From NCBI GenBank assembly GCA_045112425.1, contig JBGUHV010000249.1, positions 1 to 9,627 of the forward strand: DNA of 9,627 bases, in the 5' to 3' direction. The position numbers were made by a program, and so were the translations under genes. Shown here piece after piece: positions 1 through 5,383 of this stretch. The DNA is from CAG-103 sp045112425. GTDB lineage: Bacteria; Bacillota; Clostridia; Oscillospirales; Oscillospiraceae. Position 1 is the first letter of the stretch; every line of letters starts with the position of its first letter. Under the pieces are notes generated by a model, which made no database searches, was not told where the DNA came from, and saw only the letters and a program-made list of their open reading frames with translations.

Positions 1-204
1 CCCCCCACCCCTACGAACTCGGTGCTGGCGAGATATGTGTCAACATTGAAGCGGATGACAAACAAAGCCGCAGGAAAGCCGCTCTGGCAGCGAGGTTACC
101 ACGACCACATCATTCGGAACGAAGACGATTATCGCGTGCGGTGGAAATACATTGACGAGAACCCTTCCAAATGGGCGGCAGGAAAAGACGAATATTACGT
201 CTGA
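1..204 (+). CDS. REP-associated tyrosine transposase (RAYT/Y1_Tnp family), C-terminal part, cut by the window edge
   Basis: The frame is open from the first base to the TGA at 202-204, giving about 67 residues, so the true start lies outside the window; the GTG at 22 is not needed as a start. The segment has the ending typical of IS200-like/RAYT single-strand transposases: a helix with VSTLKRMTNK, then LWQRGYHDHIIRN, then a YIDENPSKW tail. These proteins cut and join single-stranded DNA next to hairpins through an HUH site and a tyrosine; the HUH motif would lie upstream and is not visible. I cannot tell which tyrosine would be catalytic. The gene is followed within 20 bp by a palindrome starting GTAG, the head sequence RAYTs are known to associate with, which supports the RAYT reading over a plain IS200 remnant. 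Whether the full gene is intact is unknown. Confidence 0.8.
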   Translation, partial: PPTPTNSVLARYVSTLKRMTNKAAGKPLWQRGYHDHIIRNEDDYRVRWKYIDENPSKWAAGKDEYYV

Positions 205-248
205 TACTCCACACTCCCCACGTAGGGGTCGGCATCCTCGACGACCCG
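205..248 (+). repeat. REP-like palindrome with CTCCACACTCC arm, directly after the RAYT gene
   Basis: Starting on the base after the RAYT stop codon is a short arm, TACTCCACACTCCCC (205-219), in the same heptamer family as the arms at 6170-6193 and 8761-8790. It is followed by GTAGGGG (222-228), which opens an imperfect hairpin with GGGTCG (226-231) pairing to CGACCC (242-247). The order GTAG head then hairpin matches the known layout of REP sequences. The stem is less perfect than the two copies at 6063-6137. No second arm or GTCGGC core is seen here, so this is a partial or reduced member of the family. Confidence 0.65.
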
Positions 249-260
249 AAATCCAATCAA

Positions 261-295
261 AAAACCGGAGCAGTCTTTTGGACTGCTCCGGTTTT
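261..295 (-). terminator. Intrinsic terminator of the 302-1072 gene (probably works both ways)
   Basis: A perfect 15-bp stem, AAAACCGGAGCAGTC (261-275) with GACTGCTCCGGTTTT (281-295), and a 5-nt loop. On the minus strand the stem is followed by a run of T (complement of the A run 259-264). It lies 7 bp after the stop of the minus-strand membrane-protein gene, and could also stop plus-strand transcription from the RAYT side. Confidence 0.9.
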
Positions 296-301
296 GATCT
301 G

Positions 302-1072
302 TTACCGTTTCCGCCAGCTGACGCTGTCGGCCATGGCGAGGATGTCCTCATGCGTGAGCGGGCGCAAAATCTCCTCGGCCTCCTCGGGCTCGGGGTCTGC
401 GGCGGCGAGCTCTGCCATGTGCTTTTTGTGCCGCCGGACGGCGAACGCGGTCGTGACGCCGCCGACGATGCCGAGCGTGCCGACGAGGCGGACGATGGAG
501 CGGATCTGGAGATAGCCTGTCCAGAACGCGGGCAGGATGAGATCCGCCGCGCCCAGAAGCGCTCCGAGGATGACGATGGCGAGGATGCTGCGCTTGTTGA
601 AAATCTTTCGCCAGGGCATATTGGGGAAGATCGCCTTGGCGGCGAGACCGAACGCGCCGACCATGGCCGCGATCATGACGACCCAGCCGAGAATGCTCCC
701 CATGAGCGGCGAGAGAATGCTCGCCCAGAGCGCCGTGGCGACGCCGGTGACGGCATAGCCCACGGCCCAGAACGGCAGGATGAACACGAGCCGCACCCAG
801 AGCGGCAGGGCGAGAATGCGCGCGCGGAGCTTGTCGCGCAGGCCGGACTCCTCCGCGGCCTGCTCCTCCTGATCGGTCGCGGCGCCGGAATCGTCGTCAT
901 CGGCGCCGCCGTCGCCGGAGGCGTCCAGCGTGGCGGTGATCGGCGCGGGCGCGTCGTTTGTCAGAAGATCGTCGGGATCGGCAAACAGTCCGCCGACGAC
1001 CACGCTGCCGGCAGTCATCGCCGCCACAGCCGCCGCCGTCGCCCGTTTTTTGCGGTCGTTCTTTTCAGCCAT
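302..1072 (-). CDS. Multi-pass membrane protein of unknown function, with acidic linker
   Basis: I do not recognise this 256-residue protein. The start at 1072 (MAEKNDRKKR) is chosen because AGAGGTG sits 7 bases upstream; a longer reading starting at 1135 would run through the terminator of the neighbouring gene. In order: a short basic N-terminus, a hydrophobic alanine-rich segment (about 11-29) that may be a signal anchor, a low-complexity linker rich in Asp, Glu, Gly and Ala (about 32-76), then about four hydrophobic spans (roughly 90-118, 124-148, 161-181, 192-212), and a charged cytoplasmic-looking tail (213-256) with HKKH and many glutamates. It has its own terminator downstream and another terminator upstream, so it is probably transcribed alone. 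The many membrane spans and lack of catalytic motifs give no function; an envelope role is only a guess. Confidence 0.75.
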   Translation of the reverse strand: MAEKNDRKKRATAAAVAAMTAGSVVVGGLFADPDDLLTNDAPAPITATLDASGDGGADDDDSGAATDQEEQAAEESGLRDKLRARILALPLWVRLVFILPFWAVGYAVTGVATALWASILSPLMGSILGWVVMIAAMVGAFGLAAKAIFPNMPWRKIFNKRSILAIVILGALLGAADLILPAFWTGYLQIRSIVRLVGTLGIVGGVTTAFAVRRHKKHMAELAAADPEPEEAEEILRPLTHEDILAMADSVSWRKR

Positions 1073-1119
1073 TGAGATCACCTCTGGGGTAAGAATAGCA
1101 TAAAATGAATAGAAAGAAA

Positions 1120-1151
1120 ACCCGGAAGCATCCAATAAGACGCTTCCGGGT
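1120..1151 (-). terminator. Intrinsic terminator of the CooC/ACS-like operon
   Basis: A 10-bp perfect stem, ACCCGGAAGC (1120-1129) with GCTTCCGGGT (1142-1151), and a 12-nt loop. On the minus strand it is followed by TTTTCTTTCTATTC, a U-rich tail. It lies 20 bp past the stop codon of the 1171-1908 gene. Confidence 0.88.
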
Positions 1152-1170
1152 GAAGCTTTGTTCCGGGCGA

Positions 1171-1908
1171 TTACTTGTGGCCCATCTTCTTCATGCCTTC
1201 CTTGCCGAAGTGGAGCTCTTTCAGGCCTTCCACCTCGTCGCAGACGGGCTTGAAGCTGCAGGATGCGCAGTCGAGATCCTCGGGCAGACCTTCCAGAATC
1301 TTGTTCATGGTCTTGGTGACCTCATTGACCTTCTTGGCACGCTCGGTGAGCGACGCGTAATCCACGGAGGGGTCGGTGATGAAGATGATCTTCACAGAGG
1401 TGATGTTGGGGTTGGTGTGGTACTGCTTGATGTAGTCCGCGCCGACGCTCTTGAAGCTGATGCCCTTCTTGATGGCCTTCTTGCTCACGCGAACCTGCTC
1501 GCGATAGCTCTCGGGGGAGACGCGCATCATGTAGCCCTCGGGGAAGACGTGATACTTCACGAACTCCATGTTCTGGATGGTATTGAAGGCCTCCTGCTCG
1601 TCCTTGGAGATCTCCTTGACGCCGAGGAAGACGATGCGGGCGAAGGTGGAATCGCTCTTGATGTCCTTGAGATCGGGGCCGTAGAGGAGAATCTCGTCTC
1701 CGGAGACGAGAGACGTGTCGTCGGTCACGCAGGTGAAGTTGACGGCGCTTCTGCCGCTGCCGCCCAGCTCATAGGCCGCGTCCTTCATGAGGACGAGCTC
1801 GGTCTGGCCGAGATCCTTCCACGCGTCGCGCGCGCTGTAGGCCCACTTCTGGCGCGGGGCACCGAGCTGCTCATTGGTCTCGTTGATGAAAGCATTAAAC
1901 AGATCCAT
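1171..1908 (-). CDS. Stand-alone CO dehydrogenase/acetyl-CoA synthase beta-subunit-like (CdhC/AcsB-like) domain protein
   Basis: A 245-residue soluble protein. Residues about 73-200 follow the pattern of the middle domain of acetyl-CoA synthase: LLYGPDLKDI, then ARIVFLGVKEISKDEQEAF, then RVSKKAIKKGISFKSVGADY, then SVKIIFITD. In ACS this domain lies between the CODH-binding part and the A-cluster part. The catalytic C-terminal domain with the Ni-Ni-Fe4S4 cluster cysteines is absent; instead there is a short tail with C214-X2-C217-X5-C223, followed by CDEVEGLKELHF (H233), which could bind a metal or Fe-S cluster. The start is supported by AAGGAGG 8 bases upstream. That ribosome binding site overlaps the TAA of the CooC-like gene (11 bp between the genes), so the two are co-translated or tightly coupled. 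It cannot catalyse acetyl-CoA synthesis alone; a scaffold, metal-carrier or partner role is inference. Family call from remembered motifs, not alignment. Confidence 0.65.
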   Translation of the reverse strand: MDLFNAFINETNEQLGAPRQKWAYSARDAWKDLGQTELVLMKDAAYELGGSGRSAVNFTCVTDDTSLVSGDEILLYGPDLKDIKSDSTFARIVFLGVKEISKDEQEAFNTIQNMEFVKYHVFPEGYMMRVSPESYREQVRVSKKAIKKGISFKSVGADYIKQYHTNPNITSVKIIFITDPSVDYASLTERAKKVNEVTKTMNKILEGLPEDLDCASCSFKPVCDEVEGLKELHFGKEGMKKMGHK

Positions 1909-1919
1909 GATGATCCTCC

Positions 1920-2693
1920 TTAAATCATGTCGATGGCGGTGAGCGCCTCTTTGACGCCGACCATGATGCTGGAATCCTCGGGCAGCTCGAACACGCTCTT
2001 GCCCTGAATGTCGTTGGCGGCATGCGCCGGATCGGTGGGGATGAAGGCGAGATTCTCAACGCCCTCGAGCTTGATGAGCTCGTTCATGCTCGGATCGACG
2101 ACGCGGTTGCAGATGATGCCGATGCGCTCATACTTGATGAGCTCGTCCGCCACTTCCTTGATCTCGCGGCAGACGTTCACGCCCTTGGCGCTCTGGTCGG
2201 TGATGAGCAGGAGGTGGGTGACCTCGTCGAGCACGCGGCGGGAGATCTGCTCGATGCCGGCCTCGCAGTCGATGACGACGTAGTCAAAGTCGCCGGCGAG
2301 CATGCTGATGACTTCCTTCAGATAGGAGTTGACGGAGCAGTAGCAGCCGGCAGCCTCCGGGCGGCCGATGGCGAGGAAGGAAAAGCCCTCGCACTCGACC
2401 ATCGTGTCGAAAATGCGGAAACGCGCCTCGTTGAGGATCTCGATGGCCTGACGGTACTCGCCGCGCTCGCTCGTCTCGATGACGGCGTTGCGGATATCGT
2501 CGAGCGTGTGGTCGACCTGGATGCCCAACGCGGTCGAAAGACCGATCGCGGGATCGGCGTCGATGGCGAGGATGCGCTTGCCGGGATGCGCGGCAACCAG
2601 ATGGCGGACGATGGCGCTGCACAGGCTGGTCTTGCCCACGCCGCCCTTGCCTGCCACAGCAAGAATTTTGGCTTTGGTCTTGGTCTCTTCCAT
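1920..2693 (-). CDS. cooC: CooC/AcsF-type nickel-insertion ATPase (MinD-like P-loop)
   Basis: A 257-residue SIMIBI-class ATPase. The deviant Walker A motif GKGGVGKT (15-22) carries the signature lysine K16; AIDADP (43-48) and VVIDCEAGIE (139-148) are the switch and Walker B regions; CNR (195-197) is the base-recognition motif. The diagnostic feature is GRPEAAGCYC (110-119): the C117-X-C119 pair is the metal-binding motif by which CooC dimers hold nickel and deliver it to CO dehydrogenase or acetyl-CoA synthase on ATP hydrolysis. Length matches the family (about 250-260). The start follows GGAGGG. It is the first gene of a two-gene operon with an ACS-like domain protein, and is divergent from a hydrogenase. 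No CODH catalytic subunit is in the window, so its client here is uncertain: a distant CODH/ACS, the partner next door, or another metalloprotein. The symbol is by family; orthology is not shown. Confidence 0.85.
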   Translation of the reverse strand: MEETKTKAKILAVAGKGGVGKTSLCSAIVRHLVAAHPGKRILAIDADPAIGLSTALGIQVDHTLDDIRNAVIETSERGEYRQAIEILNEARFRIFDTMVECEGFSFLAIGRPEAAGCYCSVNSYLKEVISMLAGDFDYVVIDCEAGIEQISRRVLDEVTHLLLITDQSAKGVNVCREIKEVADELIKYERIGIICNRVVDPSMNELIKLEGVENLAFIPTDPAHAANDIQGKSVFELPEDSSIMVGVKEALTAIDMI

Positions 2694-2724
2694 GAGATTC
2701 CCTCCATGTAGTTTTCTTGATCAT

Positions 2725-2753
2725 ATCATAGCAATAACCTCGGGATTTGTCTG
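2725..2753 (-). promoter_or_regulatory. Probable sigma-A promoter of the CooC-like operon
   Basis: Read on the minus strand: -35 CAGACA (4 of 6), 17-bp spacer, -10 TATGAT (5 of 6, at 2725-2730). Transcription would start near 2718, giving a leader of about 25 bases that holds the GGAGGG ribosome binding site. Confidence 0.45.
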
Positions 2754-2831
2754 TGCGTTCGTCACAAAACTCGTAAAAAATTTGACAATGTGTCGTTATT
2801 TTCTCCTCGAAAGGATGCCTTTTCATTCTTT

Positions 2832-2847
2832 CAATCAAAATTGATTG
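2832..2847. promoter_or_regulatory. Inverted repeat overlapping the hydrogenase -35 box, possible operator
   Basis: CAATCAA (2832-2838), two bases, TTGATTG (2841-2847): a perfect 7-bp inverted repeat ending inside the -35 box of the hydrogenase promoter. Placement and symmetry suit a repressor or redox-regulator site; the regulator is unknown. Confidence 0.4.
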
Positions 2848-2873
2848 TCAGAACCGTGGCAAAATGTTATATT
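2845..2873 (+). promoter_or_regulatory. Sigma-A promoter of the [FeFe] hydrogenase gene
   Basis: -35 TTGTCA (2845-2850, 5 of 6), a 17-bp spacer and -10 TATATT (2868-2873, 5 of 6). Transcription would start near 2880, leaving a leader of about 30 bases with AAAAGGAG before the ATG at 2910. A 6-bp inverted repeat, CGTGGC (2855-2860) and GCCACG (2883-2888), flanks the -10 box. Confidence 0.7.
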
Positions 2874-2909
2874 GAAGTGTAAGCCACGAAAGAGAAAAGG
2901 AGACACAAC

Positions 2910-4439
2910 ATGAAAGGACTCGAGACCGGAAAAACCCGCATCCGCCAGCAGGTGTTCGCTGCCATCGCCCGCCTCGCCTATGAGGGCGGCGACTATGCCG
3001 ACAAGCTGGAGCGGCTGCCGTTTGAGCTCATCCCCGGAGAGATCAGCTCCTACCGCGACAGTATCTTCCTCGAGCGCGCCGTGATCGGCGAGCGGCTCCG
3101 CCTCGCGATGGGTCTGCCCGTGCAGCGGCTCGCGGACTACGCCAAGGTGTCCGACGGGATCGAGGCGGCGCTCTCCCCCGAGAGCTACTACGAAAAGCCG
3201 CTCATCAACGTGATTAAATTCGCCTGCAATAAATGCCCGGACAACGTCGTGCGCATCACGGACGGCTGCCAGGGCTGCCTGGAGCACCCGTGCATGGAGG
3301 TCTGCCCGAAGGGCGCGATCTACCGCGAAAACGGCCGCGCGCACATCGACGCGGAAAAGTGCATCCGCTGCGGCAAGTGCATGCAGGCCTGCCCCTTCCA
3401 CGCGATTGTCAAGCAGGAGCGCCCCTGCCGCAAGGCCTGCGGCATGGACTGCCTGAAGTCCGACGAGATGGGCCGCGCGGAGATCGACTATGAGAAGTGC
3501 ACCTCCTGCGGCCAGTGCATGGTCGCCTGCCCCTTCGGCGCAATCTCGGACAAGAGCCAGATCTTCCAGACGATTCAGGCCATCAACAACGGCGACGAGG
3601 TGCATGTGGCGCTCGCGCCGGCCTTCGTGGGTCAGTTCGGGCCCAACGGCGTGCCTGAGAAGATGCAGAGCGCGTTTCAGAAGCTCGGCTTTGCGAAGGT
3701 GCACGAGGTCGCCATCGGCGCGGATCTGTGCGTGATCGAGGAGGCCGCCGACTTCCTGGAGGAGGTGCCCTCGAAGCACAAGTTCATGGTCACGTCCTGC
3801 TGCCCGAGCTGGAGCGACATGGTCAAGAAGCTCTTCCCGCAGTTTGCGGAGAACATCTCCGTCGCCTTCACGCCGATGGTGCTCACCGCGCGCATGATCA
3901 AGCAGAAGTACCCCGGCTGCAAGGTCGTGTTCGTCGGCCCGTGCGACGCCAAGAAGCTCGAGGCGCGCCGCAAGTCCGTGCGCAGCGACGTGGACTTCGT
4001 GCTCACGTTTGAGGAAGTGCTCGGCATGATGGAGGCCAAGGGCATTGAGGACGTGTTCTCGGGCGAGGAGCTGCCGCTGGGCGAGGGCGGCGCCGACGCG
4101 AGAAACTTCGCCGTGGCCGGCGGCGTGGCCAAGGCCGTCGTGAACGCGATCCACCAGATCGACCCCGACCGCGAGGTGAAGATCGCCTCCGCCGCGGGTC
4201 TCGCCGAGTGCCGGAAGCTGCTCATGATGGCAAAGGCCGGAAAATACGACGGCTACCTGCTCGAGGGCATGGCCTGCCCCGGCGGCTGCGTCAACGGCGC
4301 GGGCACCCTGCGCCAGCCCGAAAAGAGCGCGCAGGCCGTGGCAAAATTCGCCGCCGACGCCCCCTTCCAGTGCGCGAACGACACGCCGTATATCGAGTAT
4401 CTGCCGCTGATTGAGGAGAAGGGCAAGATCAGAAAATAA
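2910..4439 (+). CDS. Monomeric [FeFe] hydrogenase, group B type
   Basis: A 509-residue iron-only hydrogenase that interconverts protons and H2 with electrons from ferredoxin-type carriers, probably cytoplasmic (no signal peptide or membrane span). The three H-cluster motifs are present in their group B forms: TSCCPSW (295-301), GPCDAKKLE (343-351) and EGMACPGGCVNGAG (452-465); cluster ligands would be C298, C345, C456 and C460. Ahead of them is a cysteine-rich electron relay: C106, C109, C120, C123, C128, C132; two classic CX2CX2CX3CP sets (151-161, 197-207); and an extra CX3CX3C (173-181) between them. Residues 1-100 lack cysteine and form an N-terminal domain I cannot name. The start is fixed by GGAG 8 bases upstream. 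No HydE, F or G maturation genes are here. It is divergent from the CooC-like operon and shares its control region. Group B enzymes are widespread in Clostridia but physiologically poorly defined. Confidence 0.93.
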   Translation: MKGLETGKTRIRQQVFAAIARLAYEGGDYADKLERLPFELIPGEISSYRDSIFLERAVIGERLRLAMGLPVQRLADYAKVSDGIEAALSPESYYEKPLINVIKFACNKCPDNVVRITDGCQGCLEHPCMEVCPKGAIYRENGRAHIDAEKCIRCGKCMQACPFHAIVKQERPCRKACGMDCLKSDEMGRAEIDYEKCTSCGQCMVACPFGAISDKSQIFQTIQAINNGDEVHVALAPAFVGQFGPNGVPEKMQSAFQKLGFAKVHEVAIGADLCVIEEAADFLEEVPSKHKFMVTSCCPSWSDMVKKLFPQFAENISVAFTPMVLTARMIKQKYPGCKVVFVGPCDAKKLEARRKSVRSDVDFVLTFEEVLGMMEAKGIEDVFSGEELPLGEGGADARNFAVAGGVAKAVVNAIHQIDPDREVKIASAAGLAECRKLLMMAKAGKYDGYLLEGMACPGGCVNGAGTLRQPEKSAQAVAKFAADAPFQCANDTPYIEYLPLIEEKGKIRK

Positions 4440-4440
4440 C

Positions 4441-4475
4441 CCGATGAAAACCCGCTTCGCTGGGCTTTTCATCGG
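4441..4475 (+). terminator. Hairpin directly after the hydrogenase stop codon
   Basis: CCGATGAAAA (4441-4450) pairs with TTTTCATCGG (4466-4475), with a CCC/GGG pairing inside around a TTCG-containing loop. It has the A-tract, GC stem, T-tract form of a bidirectional intrinsic terminator. It begins 2 bp after the stop. Confidence 0.7.
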
Positions 4476-4489
4476 AGGGGCTGCACTGC

Positions 4490-4539
4490 AATACCCCCGC
4501 TCGTTTCCAAGTGCGACTTGGAATATGAGCGGGGGTATT
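4490..4539. terminator. Long two-tier hairpin, probable bidirectional terminator between hydrogenase and folate enzyme genes
   Basis: Outer stem of 13 bp, AATACCCCCGCTC (4490-4502) with GAGCGGGGGTATT (4527-4539), plus an inner perfect 8-bp stem, TTCCAAGT/ACTTGGAA (4505-4523). The outer stem gives short T tails on both strands, fitting its place between two converging genes. Confidence 0.75.
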
Positions 4540-4551
4540 TCCGTGAGTGGA

Positions 4552-4624
4552 ATTTTGCACGCCCAAACAAAGTGTGGGCGGCAAAATAGATTTGATTCTC
4601 TTTTGCGGCTTGCGAGCCGCAAAA
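4552..4624. repeat. Pair of TTTTGC...GCAAAA hairpins downstream of the folate enzyme gene
   Basis: Hairpin one: ATTTTGC (4552-4558) with GCAAAAT (4581-4587), plus CGCCCA/TGGGCG inside, with one bulged A. Hairpin two: TTTTGCGGCT (4601-4610) with AGCCGCAAAA (4615-4624), a 10-bp perfect stem and a TGCG loop. Neither has a clear T tail outside the stem in either direction, so they do not look like simple terminators. They would be in the 3' untranslated part of the minus-strand folate enzyme mRNA. Confidence 0.6.
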
Positions 4625-4639
4625 CTCTGCGAGGCTATT

Positions 4640-5257
4640 TTATCCCAAACGGGAATTCAGCTTCTCAATCAGCCGGTCGAACAGCTCCTGATGCTCCTGC
4701 ACGTTCAGCTCCGCCTCGCGGTTGACGGTATAGCGGAAGGTGAACTCCATCATATGCTTGCTCACGGCCTTGATCTCGCCGCGCATCGCAGCGATGACGC
4801 CCTGCGCCAGATGCACCGCGCCGAGCACGTTATAGACCATCGCGTCGGAGCAGTGCTCCGCCACGGGCTCCAGAAGCTCGGCCAGATGGCACATCATATA
4901 GACCATCTCGTTCGGGATGCCGCAGGCGACGCGGGCGGCGCTCTCGAGCTCCTCGGGCGAGCTGCCCTCGGCCAGGCGCTTCATGAGCGGAGCGCGGGAT
5001 TTGACCATCTCCTCGACCTGCTTGAGCATGTACTTGCTCATCTCGGGCAGCTCCTGCAGAACCAGCGGCTCGATCTTGCCCTCCTCGGCGGAGGCGGCGG
5101 CCAGCGAGCCGAGGCTCGCGGCCAGCGCGGCGACGAGCGCGGCGGCGCTGCCGTTTTCGGGCTTGCCCGCGGGATCGGCGACGGCTTCGACATATTCCTT
5201 CAGCGGCTTGTCTCCCAGACGCTGGAACTTGATGGCGACTTTCTTTTCTTCTGCCAT
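4640..5257 (-). CDS. Cyclodeaminase/cyclohydrolase family protein (FTCD_C; methenyl-tetrahydrofolate cyclohydrolase FchA-like)
   Basis: A 205-residue, mostly helical protein of the FTCD_C family, whose members deaminate formimino-tetrahydrofolate or hydrolyse methenyl-tetrahydrofolate in one-carbon metabolism. Length matches clostridial FchA (about 209). Supporting segments are PENGSAAALVAALAASLG (33-50), the place of the family's glycine-rich PGGGS folate loop; ACGIPNEMV (111-119), a usual IP motif; and CSDAMVYNVLGAVHLA (136-151), the usual SDA helix. The loop reads ENGS rather than GGGS, so activity or substrate could differ from characterised members. The start follows AGGAGG. It converges on the hydrogenase gene and has its own promoter. 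Near the CooC/ACS-like pair it hints at one-carbon metabolism, but it is in a separate transcript. Family call firm, reaction uncertain. Confidence 0.82.
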   Translation of the reverse strand: MAEEKKVAIKFQRLGDKPLKEYVEAVADPAGKPENGSAAALVAALAASLGSLAAASAEEGKIEPLVLQELPEMSKYMLKQVEEMVKSRAPLMKRLAEGSSPEELESAARVACGIPNEMVYMMCHLAELLEPVAEHCSDAMVYNVLGAVHLAQGVIAAMRGEIKAVSKHMMEFTFRYTVNREAELNVQEHQELFDRLIEKLNSRLG

Positions 5258-5291
5258 GACGGATTCCTCCTGATACAGTATTGATGGTCAT

Positions 5292-5320
5292 ACTATACCA
5301 AAGCGCACCGTCGTTTTCAG
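5292..5320 (-). promoter_or_regulatory. Probable sigma-A promoter of the FchA-like gene
   Basis: Read on the minus strand: -35 CTGAAA (4 of 6), 17-bp spacer, -10 TATAGT (5 of 6, at 5292-5297). Predicted start near 5285, leader of about 28 bases with AGGAGG before the ATG. Confidence 0.5.
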
Positions 5321-5383
5321 TGAGGAAATCACACAGGGCGGGTATGAATAACGGCGTTTCCGGCTATCCTCTCTTCGGAAAGG

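Noticed and set aside
1073..1135. Upstream extension of the membrane protein to an ATG at 1135
   Set aside because: The extra 21 residues are encoded across the neighbouring terminator's hairpin and T tail, and the ATG at 1072 has a proper AGAGGTG site.
2835..4622. A 595-residue open frame on the minus strand opposite the hydrogenase
   Set aside because: It is antisense to a clear hydrogenase with every catalytic motif; its composition (His, Ala, Leu, Arg rich) is typical of a shadow frame in GC-rich DNA, and it lacks a ribosome binding site.
4640..5257. Calling the folate enzyme definitely FchA
   Set aside because: The family also includes formimino-tetrahydrofolate cyclodeaminase and the glycine loop is altered (ENGS), so only the family is supported.
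5342..5371. Sigma-F-like promoter upstream of spoIIR (GTATG, 15 bases, GGCTATCCTC)
   Set aside because: Spacing matches the sigma-F pattern and the gene is a sigma-F target elsewhere, but the -10 match is partial and the predicted start would fall on the ribosome binding site.
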